From the NCBI RefSeq assembly GCF_013266735.1, contig NZ_JABSNU010000003.1, positions 62,001 to 126,000 on the forward strand: 64,000 nt of DNA, read 5' to 3'. This document shows positions 50,758-61,123 of this stretch, piece by piece; the first letter of the stretch is position 1; each line of letters starts with the position of its first letter. Source of the DNA: Pedobacter foliorum. Its GTDB lineage: Bacteria; Bacteroidota; Bacteroidia; Sphingobacteriales; Sphingobacteriaceae. The position numbers and the translations under genes are program-made. A model generated the notes under the pieces. That model was not told the origin of the DNA. It did no database searches and saw only the letters and a program-made list of their open reading frames with translations.

Positions 50758-53700
50758 ATGAAAAAACTTCTACAAAGTTTGTTCATTTTGTTGTTTGTTG
50801 CAGGGGCTGCAATGGCGCAAGATCGAACAATTACTGGTACAGTTACGGATAAGGAAGATGGAAAACCACTTCCAGGAGTAACTGTTTTAGTTAAAGGCTC
50901 CAAAAATGGAACTCAAACAGGTGGAGATGGTAAGTACGCGCTATCTGTACCATCAGGTTCAACCGAATTAATTTTCTCTTACTTAGGCTACACTTCTCAA
51001 ACGGTAACTATTTCAGGGAGTACTATTAATGCAGTTTTAGAATCAGATTCTAAATCGTTAACGGAAGTTGTGGTAACTGCAATGGGTATTAAACGTGAAG
51101 CAAAATCTCTCGGTTATTCTGTAACAAAGGTTAGCGGTGAGGAAATCACTAAAGCAAGAGAGACCAACATCGTAAACTCACTAACGGGTAAAGTAGCGGG
51201 GGTTAGAATTAACGCTCAATCTGGAACGTTAGGTGGTTCTGCAAAAATCATCATTCGCGGAAGTTCTTCTTTTAATGATGCTGGCCAACCACTTTTTGTA
51301 GTTGATGGTTTACCTATAAATAACGGTGCTCCTCAGATTTCGACCTCAGCTGGTGCAGTACCTCAAGGTAGTGCCGGAACTGATTTCGGAAACCGCGCGT
51401 CAGACATTAACTCAGATGATGTGGAATCCATGGTTGTGCTAAAAGGTGCTGCTGCGACGGCTTTATATGGTGCAAGAGCTAAAAACGGTGCGATTGTGAT
51501 CACAACTAAAAGAGGATCTAAAGGACAATCTAATATTTCGTTTAACTCCTCAACTCGTTTTGATAATATCTTAAAACTTCCTGATCTTCAGGATGAATAT
51601 GCTCAGGGAACACAAGGTTTATATAACAGAGCGTCATTAAATGGATGGGGTCCAAAATTAACTGAAGTTGCAGGGCGTAATTTTACTGATTTCCTTGGAG
51701 TTGATGGCCCTCTGGTAGCTCACCCAGATAATGCTAAAAACTTTTATAAAACAGGCCAGACTTATATCAATTCAATATCTTTTGATGGTGCTGATGAAAA
51801 AGGTGATTATCGTTTAGGTTATACCAGTACGATACAAACAGGTATAGTTGATAAACAGAAATTAAATAAAAACGCATTAACCTTTAACGCTGGACGTAAA
51901 ATATCGGATAAATTTGATGTTAGAGGAAGTGTAAATTATACCAGGACTAAAGGTGAGGGTATGCCAACTCAAAGTTCTAACGACCCTAACGTTTTAATCG
52001 GTGCAAATTATCTTCCAACAAACTTTGATATTGAGCAAATTAAAAATAACTATGTTGATCCAATAACAAAGGAACAAATTACTATTACTCCAAGCAGAAA
52101 TGGTAACAACCCTTACTGGATCATTAATTATAATACTTCAACAAATGTAGTTGACCGAGTATTTGGAAATGGTGTACTTACGTATAAACCAGCAACATGG
52201 TTAACGATATCAAATAACATTGGAACAGATTTCTATAACGAAAACAGATTCCTGCCTACCAAAAACGGCACAATAGGTGCTTTAACAGGAAGTTTCATTA
52301 GTGCAAACCTTTACAATAGGGTAATTAATAATGATTTGATTGCAACTGTTGATACTAAATTAACACCTGACCTATCCTTGAAAGTGATTGTTGGTAATAA
52401 CATTTACGAAAATTTCAATAGAACAGATCAGGCATTGGCACAGAACCTTACTGTTGATGGATTATATAATTTCTCCAATGCAGCTTCAGTAATTAACCAG
52501 AACTCGTCGGCTAAAAGTAGAATAGTTGGTTTTTATGGAGATGCGGGTCTTTCTTATAAAGATTATCTTTATTTGAACGTAACTGGACGTAATGACTTCA
52601 GTTCTACACTTTCTAAGGCTAATAATTCCTACTTCTACCCATCTGTGAGTTCAGGTTTCGTATTTAGCGAACTTATGAAGGATAACAACGACTGGTTAAG
52701 TTATGGTAAGTTGAGAGCGAGTTGGGCGAATGTTGGTAGTGATAGTCAACCATATCGTTTGGCTTTTGCTTACTCTGGTCAGACTACAGCATTTGCTCAA
52801 TATGGATTTGGATCAACATTTCCGTTTAATGGAGTGCTAGGTTATAGTATTCCTTCAATAATTCCTAATCCTAACTTAAAACCTCAGAACCAGAGTTCAT
52901 TAGAGTTTGGAACTGAGTTGAAGTTTCTTCAGAGCAGAATCAGTTTGGATGTTACTTATTACAATACAAACACAAAAGATCAGATTGTTAACTTAGCCTT
53001 GCCACAATCTACTGGATTTGCACTTAAAACTGTAAATGCTGGGTCGGTAAGAAACAAAGGAATTGAGGTAACATTAGGCTTGATCCCTGTTAAGGTAACT
53101 GATTTTAGCTGGAACCTAGGCGTAAATTTCGCGACAAATAAACAAACTGTTACATTACCATCTGATGTTGCTTCTTATTCTATTGCGAGCGGATGGAGTG
53201 GTTTGCAGATTAAAGCAGAAACAGGAAAATCTTTCGGTATCTATGGCTCTGCATGGGAACGTAATGATGCTGGTGATATCGTAATGGATGCAAGTACTGG
53301 TTTACGTAAAATTGTAAAAGACAAAAGACTTGGAAGTACCGCTCCTGATTGGACAATGGGAATCAATAACTCGTTCACTTATAAGAATTTCAATTTAAGT
53401 TTCCTTGTTGACATTAGAGAAGGCGGTGTTATGTTCTCAAATACTGTAGCTACATTGAGAAGCACAGGTCTTGCTAAAGAGACATTGGCAAATCGCGGTA
53501 ATATCTTTATTGATAAAGGTGTGATTGAAACAGGTTCAGGATATTCACCTAATACAGTTCCTGTTCAGAGTATGCAAGATTATTGGGGACAATACACTTC
53601 TACCAATACCGAATCGAGTATTTTCAATTCTTCTTTTGTAAAATTAAGAGAGGTTAGCTTATCATATAAAGTACCTAACGGATTTTTACAAAATAAAGTG

Positions 53701-53883
53701 AAATTCTTTAAAGGAATGGAAGTTGGTATTGAAGGTCGTAACTTATGGATTATCAAATCTTACGTTCCTCATATAGACCCTGAGTCTAACCTTTTTGGAG
53801 CAAATAGTAATGGAGAGGGAGTAGAGTTTAATAATTTCCCTTCAACCAGAACGATTGGATTTAACTTACGTTTCAAAATTTAG
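50758..53883 (+). CDS. SusC/RagA-family TonB-linked outer-membrane transporter
   Basis: 1041 residues. Signal peptide 1-20. A CarboxypepD-reg-like domain (22-95; TGTVTDKEDGKPLPGVTVLV and KYALSVPSG) is followed by a TonB plug (about 105-245; VVVTAMGIKRE, GVRINAQSGTLGGSAKIIIR, LFVVDGLPIN, ALYGARAKNGAIVITTKRG) and a long beta-barrel ending FPSTRTIGFNLRFKI. SusC proteins pump substrate bound by SusD across the outer membrane. The susD partner is 11 nt downstream. Without adjoining hydrolases or transport genes the substrate cannot be inferred. The first 27 nt of the gene are identical to the start of the second susC. Confidence 0.96.
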   Translation: MKKLLQSLFILLFVAGAAMAQDRTITGTVTDKEDGKPLPGVTVLVKGSKNGTQTGGDGKYALSVPSGSTELIFSYLGYTSQTVTISGSTINAVLESDSKSLTEVVVTAMGIKREAKSLGYSVTKVSGEEITKARETNIVNSLTGKVAGVRINAQSGTLGGSAKIIIRGSSSFNDAGQPLFVVDGLPINNGAPQISTSAGAVPQGSAGTDFGNRASDINSDDVESMVVLKGAAATALYGARAKNGAIVITTKRGSKGQSNISFNSSTRFDNILKLPDLQDEYAQGTQGLYNRASLNGWGPKLTEVAGRNFTDFLGVDGPLVAHPDNAKNFYKTGQTYINSISFDGADEKGDYRLGYTSTIQTGIVDKQKLNKNALTFNAGRKISDKFDVRGSVNYTRTKGEGMPTQSSNDPNVLIGANYLPTNFDIEQIKNNYVDPITKEQITITPSRNGNNPYWIINYNTSTNVVDRVFGNGVLTYKPATWLTISNNIGTDFYNENRFLPTKNGTIGALTGSFISANLYNRVINNDLIATVDTKLTPDLSLKVIVGNNIYENFNRTDQALAQNLTVDGLYNFSNAASVINQNSSAKSRIVGFYGDAGLSYKDYLYLNVTGRNDFSSTLSKANNSYFYPSVSSGFVFSELMKDNNDWLSYGKLRASWANVGSDSQPYRLAFAYSGQTTAFAQYGFGSTFPFNGVLGYSIPSIIPNPNLKPQNQSSLEFGTELKFLQSRISLDVTYYNTNTKDQIVNLALPQSTGFALKTVNAGSVRNKGIEVTLGLIPVKVTDFSWNLGVNFATNKQTVTLPSDVASYSIASGWSGLQIKAETGKSFGIYGSAWERNDAGDIVMDASTGLRKIVKDKRLGSTAPDWTMGINNSFTYKNFNLSFLVDIREGGVMFSNTVATLRSTGLAKETLANRGNIFIDKGVIETGSGYSPNTVPVQSMQDYWGQYTSTNTESSIFNSSFVKLREVSLSYKVPNGFLQNKVKFFKGMEVGIEGRNLWIIKSYVPHIDPESNLFGANSNGEGVEFNNFPSTRTIGFNLRFKI

Positions 53884-53894
53884 ATTATAGAAAA

Positions 53895-55358
53895 ATGAAA
53901 AAGACCTATATATATATATTGATTTTTGTATTGGCATCCAGCCTTTCATTATCATCCTGCAAAAAGTATCTGGATATAAATACAAATCCAAATACAGCAG
54001 AAAGAGTTGATCCTAAATTGCTTTTTTCTTATGCAGTAACATCTTATATCAACTTAAGATCAAGCGGGGATTTATATATTCCTTTTGCATTGGCCGGACA
54101 GTCAATTGCAACGGGAGGAGATAATCCAACAGGATGGGGAGTTCCATCAGAAGAACAATATGATATTTCCTCGTTTAGTAATGGAAACTCATGGAGAACC
54201 TACTATACCTCTGTTGGAGGAAACTTAAAGGAGGCGATAAAGCTTGCTGAATCTGCAAATCCTGTAAATAATAATGCTGCTGCTCAGTGTAAGGTTGTTT
54301 TGGCAATGTCTGTTTATGAAACATCTACAGTATTTGGTGATATCCCTTTTTCTGAAGCATGGAATACAACTATATCTTATCCTAAGTTTGATGCGCAGAA
54401 AGATGTTTTAGAAGGATGTATTACTTTAATTGACGATGCATTGAAACAGTTTGATGATGCTAGTCCTTTGAAAATAGTGGATTATGACTTGTTTAAGTAC
54501 AATGGCGACCTGAATAAATGGAGAAGACTAGCGAATTCCGTTAAGTTAAGGATCTTGATGACTATGGTTGATAAAGATCCGAGTAAAGCTGCTGCAATTG
54601 GCACATTAATCGGGGCTACAAATAACCGTATTTCTAGTGCTGATGACAACTGTTTAGTCCCTTATCAGGATGTTGCAGGTAAGAAGAATCCTAAATTTGC
54701 AATTAATGAGCAATATAATGGAGAGGTTAACTTCTTCTTTGGAACTAAAAATGTTGTAGACTTTATGCGCCCATTAAAAGATCCAAGATTGCCTAAATTT
54801 TTTACCAAGCCAGCTAAAGCAACTGACTATTTTGGTGTAGAGAATGGCGAAACAGCGGATGACGACGTGAATGTAAGAATCTCTACTGATTTACAATCGG
54901 CGTCCGCACCAGAGGTTTTATTTACATATCAAGAAGAGCTTTTCTATGAGGCAGAAATTTATGCTCGTGGTCTAGGTGTTCCTGTTGACTTGGGTAAAGC
55001 GACTACATTGTATAAAAAGGCAGTAGAGGAGTCTTGTAAGTATTACGGTGTAGACGCAGGAACTGCTGCTACGTTTGCTGCTACATTACCGGCAATAACT
55101 AATGCAGAAGCTGGGGTTAAATTGATAGATATGCACCATTGGGTGGACAAGATGGATAGAGGTATTGATGCCTTTACACAATGGAGGAGATCTGGACCGG
55201 AAGGTTCGGAGACGCCAGCTTTGAAATTGCCAATTGGAGCGCCAGCTGGACCATTATTCAGAAGATTTGAGTATCCTATCACTAACGAGATCTCTGTAAA
55301 CCCTAATGCACCTAAGAATACAATTAAATTCACAGAAAAAATGTGGTTTGACCTTTAA
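53895..55358 (+). CDS. SusD/RagB-family surface lipoprotein (SusD-like_2 type)
   Basis: 487 residues. Lipobox SLSSC (Cys22). The N-terminus (KKYLDINTNPN) and helical TPR-like body (WRTYYTSVGGNLKEAIKLAE, YETSTVFGDIPFSEA) match SusD-like proteins of the second type. SusD caps the SusC barrel and binds the nutrient. It is 11 nt after susC and 13 nt before the small lipoprotein gene, so the three are one operon. Confidence 0.93.
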   Translation: MKKTYIYILIFVLASSLSLSSCKKYLDINTNPNTAERVDPKLLFSYAVTSYINLRSSGDLYIPFALAGQSIATGGDNPTGWGVPSEEQYDISSFSNGNSWRTYYTSVGGNLKEAIKLAESANPVNNNAAAQCKVVLAMSVYETSTVFGDIPFSEAWNTTISYPKFDAQKDVLEGCITLIDDALKQFDDASPLKIVDYDLFKYNGDLNKWRRLANSVKLRILMTMVDKDPSKAAAIGTLIGATNNRISSADDNCLVPYQDVAGKKNPKFAINEQYNGEVNFFFGTKNVVDFMRPLKDPRLPKFFTKPAKATDYFGVENGETADDDVNVRISTDLQSASAPEVLFTYQEELFYEAEIYARGLGVPVDLGKATTLYKKAVEESCKYYGVDAGTAATFAATLPAITNAEAGVKLIDMHHWVDKMDRGIDAFTQWRRSGPEGSETPALKLPIGAPAGPLFRRFEYPITNEISVNPNAPKNTIKFTEKMWFDL

Positions 55359-55371
55359 TTAAAGAGAAGAT

Positions 55372-55821
55372 ATGAAAAAGATTATAGTTTTAGTTTCGCT
55401 TCTATCAATTGTTATGTTCCAATCATGCAAAAAGCATGAATCTCCAGGCGATAACTTTGATTTTAGCAATAGTTTACCTCCTTATGTAACCATTAAGGAT
55501 TTAAGCGATATCGATGCCGCTCCTGGAGACGTAGTTACTGTTGACTTGCAATTACGCACAAGTATTCAACAAAAGATAACGATAACTTATAAGGTTGAAG
55601 GTGCTGTTACTGTAGCAAGTGGAACCGCAGAGATTGCCAAAGAATCAAAAGCAGGAACTGTAAAGTTTACCATTCCTGCAGGTGCGGCAACTCCAAGTAC
55701 GGCAACATTTACACTTTTAAAAGCTCAAACTGAGGACGGAAAAGCTTTAACAATTGGTCAGAATGCTGATGCTGCTGGTCAAAAGGTAAAAGTTTTAATA
55801 GATAAGCCAGTAGAAGAATAA
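55372..55821 (+). CDS. Small lipoprotein of the SusCD operon
   Basis: 149 residues. Lipobox MFQSC (Cys19). The body is beta-rich (TIKDLSDIDAAPGDVVTVDL, then ITITYKVEGAVTVASG and KFTIPAGAA), consistent with one or two immunoglobulin-like domains. Many SusCD operons carry an extra surface lipoprotein (SusE/F-like) that binds ligand. No specific family is recognised. Confidence 0.7.
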   Translation: MKKIIVLVSLLSIVMFQSCKKHESPGDNFDFSNSLPPYVTIKDLSDIDAAPGDVVTVDLQLRTSIQQKITITYKVEGAVTVASGTAEIAKESKAGTVKFTIPAGAATPSTATFTLLKAQTEDGKALTIGQNADAAGQKVKVLIDKPVEE

Positions 55822-55854
55822 TTTTAGAACTTTGTTATTACCTATCTATGGGTT

Positions 55855-55895
55855 AAAAAAAGGATGGCCGAAATATTTTTCGGCCATCCTTTTTT
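55855..55895 (+). terminator. Terminator of the first susCD operon
   Basis: AAGGATGGCCGAAA pairs with TTCGGCCATCCTT, flanked by A- and T-runs. Strong. Confidence 0.9.
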
Positions 55896-55896
55896 G

Positions 55897-56309
55897 TTAG
55901 TACCAAGACTGCGCACAAATTCTAGTGAAAGCACATGTCCAAACGCGCCTCAATAATGGTAATTCGTAGCTGCTCAATGATTAGGTTCGCGGCTGTGTTA
56001 GGTAGTATTCCTTGACTAAAGAAGCTCCTATTTTATTTATATACAGGCTCTTCTTATCTGTTTTAGTTTTTTAAGTATGATGAGCATTGCTGCTTTTTTA
56101 ACTGTATCGAAAACGGACATCACATAAATTGAGCCAACTTTATGTGATATTTCTTTATAGAAATCCTTGTTATATTCGCACCCGCTTTTAATTTGTTAAT
56201 GATCTGATTTTTTTGATGAATTAGAAATTAAAGGCGTTTATTTCTTAAATTATCGAAATTTAGTTTGTTATTTATGCTTGTTTTTGTGTTTTTTGCAATA
56301 AATATAATT
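55897..56309. other. Gene-free spacer upstream of the second susC
   Basis: About 410 bases with no convincing gene. Short reverse-strand open frames (about 28 and 31 codons) near 55930-56120 in different frames could be remnants of a decayed gene, but nothing is recognisable. A 10-bp inverted repeat lies at 56119-56148. Confidence 0.5.
56119..56148. promoter_or_regulatory. Perfect 10-bp inverted repeat, possible operator
   Basis: ATCACATAAA and TTTATGTGAT around a 10-nt spacer (TTGAGCCAAC), 267 nt upstream of the second susC. It has no counterpart upstream of the first susC and no T-run. Confidence 0.5.
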
Positions 56310-56414
56310 GTCATTTTATAGTCATTTGTTGTGTTGGTGGTTTGAAAAATATGCTTGCATAGAAAATTCGGTTATATATTAGGCGATTATTAACTAACCT
56401 AAATTTTATTATTC
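56310..56414 (+). promoter_or_regulatory. Conserved susC leader, copy 2
   Basis: GTCATTTTATAGTCATTT (56310-56327) and TATTAACTAACCTAAA before the start repeat the leader of the first operon with conserved spacing. No exact TAnnTTTG box was found here. Confidence 0.6.
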
Positions 56415-59400
56415 ATGAAAAAACTTCTACAAAGTTTGTTCGTGGCTATGCTTTTTGCTTTCTCGGCAATGGCACAGCAACGGACGATCACTGGTACAGT
56501 TACAGGTAAAGATGATGGGCTACCATTGCCCGGTGTAACCGTAGTAGTAAAAGGTACAAAAGTCGGAACGATGACCGACGCAACAGGTAAATACTCACTA
56601 AGTATTTCAGAATCAGTAACCACAATTGAATTTTCTTACATCGGGTATGTAGCTCAAAGTAGAGCAATTGGAACTTCAGGCGTTCTTAACGCAGTTTTAG
56701 CCTCAGACGCAAATCTTTTGGGCGAGGTTGTAGTAACTGCAATGGGTCAAACTAAACAAGCTAGAACATTAGGGTATGCAAATTCAACAATTAAAGCTGC
56801 TGATATTACTGCTGCAAATAACGTAAATGCGTTATCAGGTGTTCAGGGTAAGGTAGCTGGTGTTAGTATCTCTAACTCTGGTTCAGTTGGTGGATCTACT
56901 AAAGTAATCATTCGTGGTGTTTCATCATTCACTGGCAATCAGCCATTGTATGTTGTTGATGGAGTTCCAATCAACGATAACAACGCTACAACAGTTACTT
57001 CAACCAGAACTGTTGACTTAGGGAATCAGGTAAATGACATCAATCCTGATGATATCGAGTCAATGGATATTTTAAAAGGAGCTTCAGCAACAGCATTATA
57101 CGGTTCAAGAGCAGCACACGGTGTTGTAATGATTACCACAAAATCTGCTAAGCAAAATCAAAAACTAAAAATTACTTATAACGGAGCAATAAACTTCAGT
57201 AATGTTTTGATGACTACCACTACTCAAAATCAATTCGGTCAAGGATGGCCTAACTTTGCTTTTGAAGAGAATGGATCATGGGGACCAAGATTAAATGGAC
57301 TTACCAGAGAATGGGGTACTGAGGTTGATGGCGTTCGTCAACAAAAAGCATATGCTTATGCTGAAGATAACGTTCGTAATTTCTATGATACCGGTTTAGA
57401 TCATACCAATGAGATCTCAATTTCAGGAGGTGGCGAGCACACATCTTTAATTTTCTCTTACGGAAATGTTGGACAAAGAGGTATTACTCCAGGTAACGTT
57501 GACAGATACAAAAGAAACAACTTCTCATTAAGAGGAACGACTAAATACGACAAGTTTACAGCGAATTTTAGCTTAAATTATGTTAGAAAAGATGCAAACT
57601 TGATCTTCAGCGGTCAAGGAAGTGCAGATGGTGGTAAAACGTTATTTCAGGAATTAATTCAAACTCCTGTTGATATCAACCTTACATCATTAAAAGATTA
57701 TAATAACAAATACAACAACTACGATAACTTCTACACTTTGTATGCTTCAAATCCATATAAAGTTGTTCAAGATAACAAAGCTGTTGCTCAGGATGACCGT
57801 GTTTATGGTAAAGTTGATTTATCATATCAATTGGCTAAAGGATTAACTGCGGTTGGTCGTTTAGGTGGTGACTTTTCTAGCACTAGATTAAGAGACTATG
57901 GTTCAGTTATCAAATATACTCCAGGTTCATTCTCTGCTGATGGCGGAAAAGCTCCGGTTACTGGTAGATATGGTGAAAACTATAGAAAAAATGATCAGAT
58001 TGATGCGACCGTGATGTTACAGGGAGATTATAAATTAACTGATGACATAAGCTTAAACGCAACAGCTGGTGGTAACTACAACCAAAGAGGTTACAATTCA
58101 CTAGATGCATTCGTTACAGGTTTAAATGTACCGGGATGGTACAGTTTATTAAACACAAGCAGCGCACCTGTACTTGAGTCTAAGGATGTAAGAAGACGTT
58201 TATTTGGTGCATTTGGTGCATTTGATTTCTCTTTCAAAGATTATTTATACGTAAACGTAGCTTTAAGAAATGACTGGTCGTCTACATTACCGGTTAACAG
58301 AAACAGCTATTTTTATGCTGGAGCAAATGCTTCATTAATTGTTACAGATTTGTTTAAAGAACTTAAATCTGATAACGTAAACTTGCTTAAAGTACGTGCT
58401 GCTTATGGTAAAACAGGTAATGATGCAAGTCCTTATCTAATTTATAACACTTACCAAAACGGGTCTGCACCGCTTCCTAACGGAAACCTTTTATTGCCTA
58501 TTGGCGGTGTTGCTGGATTACAACATAACAAACGTTTAGGTAATCTTGATTTGCGTCCGGAAATGACTACTGAGATTGAATTTGGTGGAGAAGGTCGTTT
58601 CTTTAATAACCGCTTAGGTTTAGATGTTTCTTACTATAACAGAAAAACTAAAGATCAAATCATTAACGCAACGCTTCCTGCTGAAACTGGATATACTACA
58701 AGAACTATCAATATCGGTAACATCCAAAACAGAGGTTTTGAGATCGGTTTAACCGGAACTCCTGTTAGAAGCGAAGATTTCCAATGGAATGTTGGTGTTA
58801 ACTTCACTAAAAACATCAGTAAAGTTCTTTCATTATTTGATGGTGTTAAACAATATCAATTCTACAACGCCTATTCAGTTGATTTTGTAGCTGAAGTTGG
58901 CCAGCCTTTAGGAGTTTATAAAGTTCCTCAGGTAGAAAGAGTAAAATCTGGTCCTGATGCAGGTAAAGTTGTTGTTCTTGCTAACGGATTACCAAAAATG
59001 GACTTAGTTGACAAGAAAACAGTTGGTCAGTCTGGTCCTGATTTTGAGGTAGGATTCTCTAACAAATTCACCTATAAAAGCTTCTCTCTTTCTGCTTTAG
59101 TAGATTGGCGTAAAGGTGGGTACTTCTACTCGTATACTTCTCAGTTAAACAACTTCGTAGGTAACTCTACGGAAACTACTTTCAACTTCCGTCAGCCATT
59201 CCTAATTCCTAACTCTGTTAAAGAAACAGGTGTAGTAAACGGAGCAATGACTTATGCTGAAAATACAAATCAGATAGCTGTGAATAATGTTTATGCTTAT
59301 TGGGGTTCTTCAAGCAACAACTCTATGTATGAGCATGCTGTTTTAAAACGTGATTACATTAAACTTCGTGAAGTAGTATTTACTTACTCATTACCAAAAA

Positions 59401-59600
59401 CATTTGTATCAAAACTAAAATTACAGAACATCGATGTAAGTTTAGTAGGTAGAAACTTATTGATTTTCACGCCAGATTCAAACAATTTTGTTGATCCTGA
59501 AGGATCAAACTACGGTAATGATATCACTTCAAATTTTGGAGAATTTGCCGCAGGCCCAACAGTTAGAACTATTGGTGGAAGTTTAAAAGTTACTTTCTAA
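56415..59600 (+). CDS. SusC/RagA-family TonB-linked outer-membrane transporter, second copy
   Basis: 1061 residues. Signal peptide 1-20 (FSAMAQ). CarboxypepD-reg-like domain 22-95 (TGTVTGKDDGLPLPGVTVVV), then the TonB plug (VVVTAMGQTKQ, GVSISNSGSVGGSTKVIIR, LYVVDGVPIN, ALYGSRAAHGVVMITTKS) and the barrel, ending VRTIGGSLKVTF. It is a divergent paralogue of the first SusC, highly similar in the signal peptide and plug and different across the barrel, which suggests another substrate. The susD partner is 18 nt downstream. Confidence 0.96.
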   Translation: MKKLLQSLFVAMLFAFSAMAQQRTITGTVTGKDDGLPLPGVTVVVKGTKVGTMTDATGKYSLSISESVTTIEFSYIGYVAQSRAIGTSGVLNAVLASDANLLGEVVVTAMGQTKQARTLGYANSTIKAADITAANNVNALSGVQGKVAGVSISNSGSVGGSTKVIIRGVSSFTGNQPLYVVDGVPINDNNATTVTSTRTVDLGNQVNDINPDDIESMDILKGASATALYGSRAAHGVVMITTKSAKQNQKLKITYNGAINFSNVLMTTTTQNQFGQGWPNFAFEENGSWGPRLNGLTREWGTEVDGVRQQKAYAYAEDNVRNFYDTGLDHTNEISISGGGEHTSLIFSYGNVGQRGITPGNVDRYKRNNFSLRGTTKYDKFTANFSLNYVRKDANLIFSGQGSADGGKTLFQELIQTPVDINLTSLKDYNNKYNNYDNFYTLYASNPYKVVQDNKAVAQDDRVYGKVDLSYQLAKGLTAVGRLGGDFSSTRLRDYGSVIKYTPGSFSADGGKAPVTGRYGENYRKNDQIDATVMLQGDYKLTDDISLNATAGGNYNQRGYNSLDAFVTGLNVPGWYSLLNTSSAPVLESKDVRRRLFGAFGAFDFSFKDYLYVNVALRNDWSSTLPVNRNSYFYAGANASLIVTDLFKELKSDNVNLLKVRAAYGKTGNDASPYLIYNTYQNGSAPLPNGNLLLPIGGVAGLQHNKRLGNLDLRPEMTTEIEFGGEGRFFNNRLGLDVSYYNRKTKDQIINATLPAETGYTTRTINIGNIQNRGFEIGLTGTPVRSEDFQWNVGVNFTKNISKVLSLFDGVKQYQFYNAYSVDFVAEVGQPLGVYKVPQVERVKSGPDAGKVVVLANGLPKMDLVDKKTVGQSGPDFEVGFSNKFTYKSFSLSALVDWRKGGYFYSYTSQLNNFVGNSTETTFNFRQPFLIPNSVKETGVVNGAMTYAENTNQIAVNNVYAYWGSSSNNSMYEHAVLKRDYIKLREVVFTYSLPKTFVSKLKLQNIDVSLVGRNLLIFTPDSNNFVDPEGSNYGNDITSNFGEFAAGPTVRTIGGSLKVTF

Positions 59601-59618
59601 TCTATTAACATTAAAGAA

Positions 59619-61100
59619 ATGAAGAAATTAAAAATAATCGGACTATACATGGCAACACTGGTTTCAGTAGTTGGATGTAAAAGTGATTTAGATATAAACA
59701 GGGACCCTTATTTGCCAACTGAAGCAACACCTAAATTGTTGTTGCCTACAGGTATCGCTTATTCGGCTTCTAAAATTGGTGGTGATATACAGAATATTGG
59801 AGCTTTTTGGTCGCAACATTATACTCAAAACAATACCTCTGCTCAGTATAAAACTTTAGATCAGTACTCTGTTGGTGTTGCTGATTATAACAGCATCTGG
59901 ACTAGCGTTTTTGGTGGTGGATTAAAAGACTTGTCTTTGACTATGGAAATGTCAAAAGCTTCAGGTGCATGGAACTATTATATTCCGGCTTCTGTAATGT
60001 CTGTTCTTGATTACCATGTATTAGTTGATTTGTATAGCCAGTTACCATATACTGAAGGTTTAACTGGTGATAAAAACAAAGCTCCTCATTGGGAAGATGG
60101 TAAAGTTGTAAATGCTAAATTAATAGCTCAACTTGACGAAGCAATTTCAAAAGGTGCTGAGGCAATTGCATTACCAAGAATCGGAAATGAAGATTTTATT
60201 TTTCAAGGTGATATAGCTCAATGGATTAAATTTGCAAAAACTTTGAAGCTTAAGCTCCTTATGAGAGATTTTACAGCTAATCAGGCTGCAATTCAGGCTT
60301 TATTAACTGAAGGAGATTTCTTGTCTACTTTAGATGCAAAAATGACTGGCTTTGCTGATCTTGAAAGTAAATCAAACCCTCTTTATGAGTACGACAGACG
60401 TAAATTGAATACTTTCTTTAACATTAAGGCAAGTAATACTTTATTAAACTTCTTGAAAGAAAACAAAGATCCACGTATTTCTGATTTCTTTGAATTAGCA
60501 AAAGTGGAAGTTCCAGAAGGTCAACCAGCTAAAAATGATTATATCGGTTTAGATCAAGGTAACTTTACAATTACAGGTTTACAAACTAACAATACATCAA
60601 GAGCTGTATTAGCTGCTACTGATCCAGTTTATTTTGCTTCAGCTGCTGAATCTAAATTCTTGCAAGCAGAAGCTTGGGCACGTTTAGGTGATGCCGGAAA
60701 AGCCAAAACTGCATATGATGCGGCTGTAACGCTTGCATTTGCAAGATGGGGTAAAAGCGCAGAATCTTTCATTCAACCAAATGGAGCATATGAATTTAAA
60801 GGCGGTACAACAGAGCAAATGGTTAAAGCAATCATTACTCAAAAATGGGTAGCAGCTGTTCGTTGCCAGGCTTGGGATTCATTCTTTGACCAAAACAGAA
60901 CAGGGTATCCAGCTATCAGTACTGTTAGTGCGGAGTCTCCTAGTTATGTTAAAGGTGAATATACCATTTCAATTAATTCAAGTTTAGGTGGTACTGAAAT
61001 TCCTAGAAGATTATTATATCCAAAGGTATCTGCAGACTTTAACCCTAATACTCCCAAAGCAGTTGCTATCAACACTAAAATGTGGTGGCACAAACAGTAG
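59619..61100 (+). CDS. SusD/RagB-family surface lipoprotein (SusD-like_2 type), second copy
   Basis: 493 residues. Lipobox SVVGC (Cys20) followed by KSDLDINRDPYLPTEATPK, typical of this SusD type; then WSQHYTQNNTSAQYK, YHVLVDLYSQLPYTEGL and KWVAAVRCQAWDSFFDQNR near the C-terminus. It is less than clearly similar to the first SusD across most of its length, so ligands probably differ. It lies between susC (18 nt) and the small lipoprotein gene (23 nt). Confidence 0.93.
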   Translation: MKKLKIIGLYMATLVSVVGCKSDLDINRDPYLPTEATPKLLLPTGIAYSASKIGGDIQNIGAFWSQHYTQNNTSAQYKTLDQYSVGVADYNSIWTSVFGGGLKDLSLTMEMSKASGAWNYYIPASVMSVLDYHVLVDLYSQLPYTEGLTGDKNKAPHWEDGKVVNAKLIAQLDEAISKGAEAIALPRIGNEDFIFQGDIAQWIKFAKTLKLKLLMRDFTANQAAIQALLTEGDFLSTLDAKMTGFADLESKSNPLYEYDRRKLNTFFNIKASNTLLNFLKENKDPRISDFFELAKVEVPEGQPAKNDYIGLDQGNFTITGLQTNNTSRAVLAATDPVYFASAAESKFLQAEAWARLGDAGKAKTAYDAAVTLAFARWGKSAESFIQPNGAYEFKGGTTEQMVKAIITQKWVAAVRCQAWDSFFDQNRTGYPAISTVSAESPSYVKGEYTISINSSLGGTEIPRRLLYPKVSADFNPNTPKAVAINTKMWWHKQ

Positions 61101-61123
61101 TTTTAAATTTTTAAGAAGAAATT

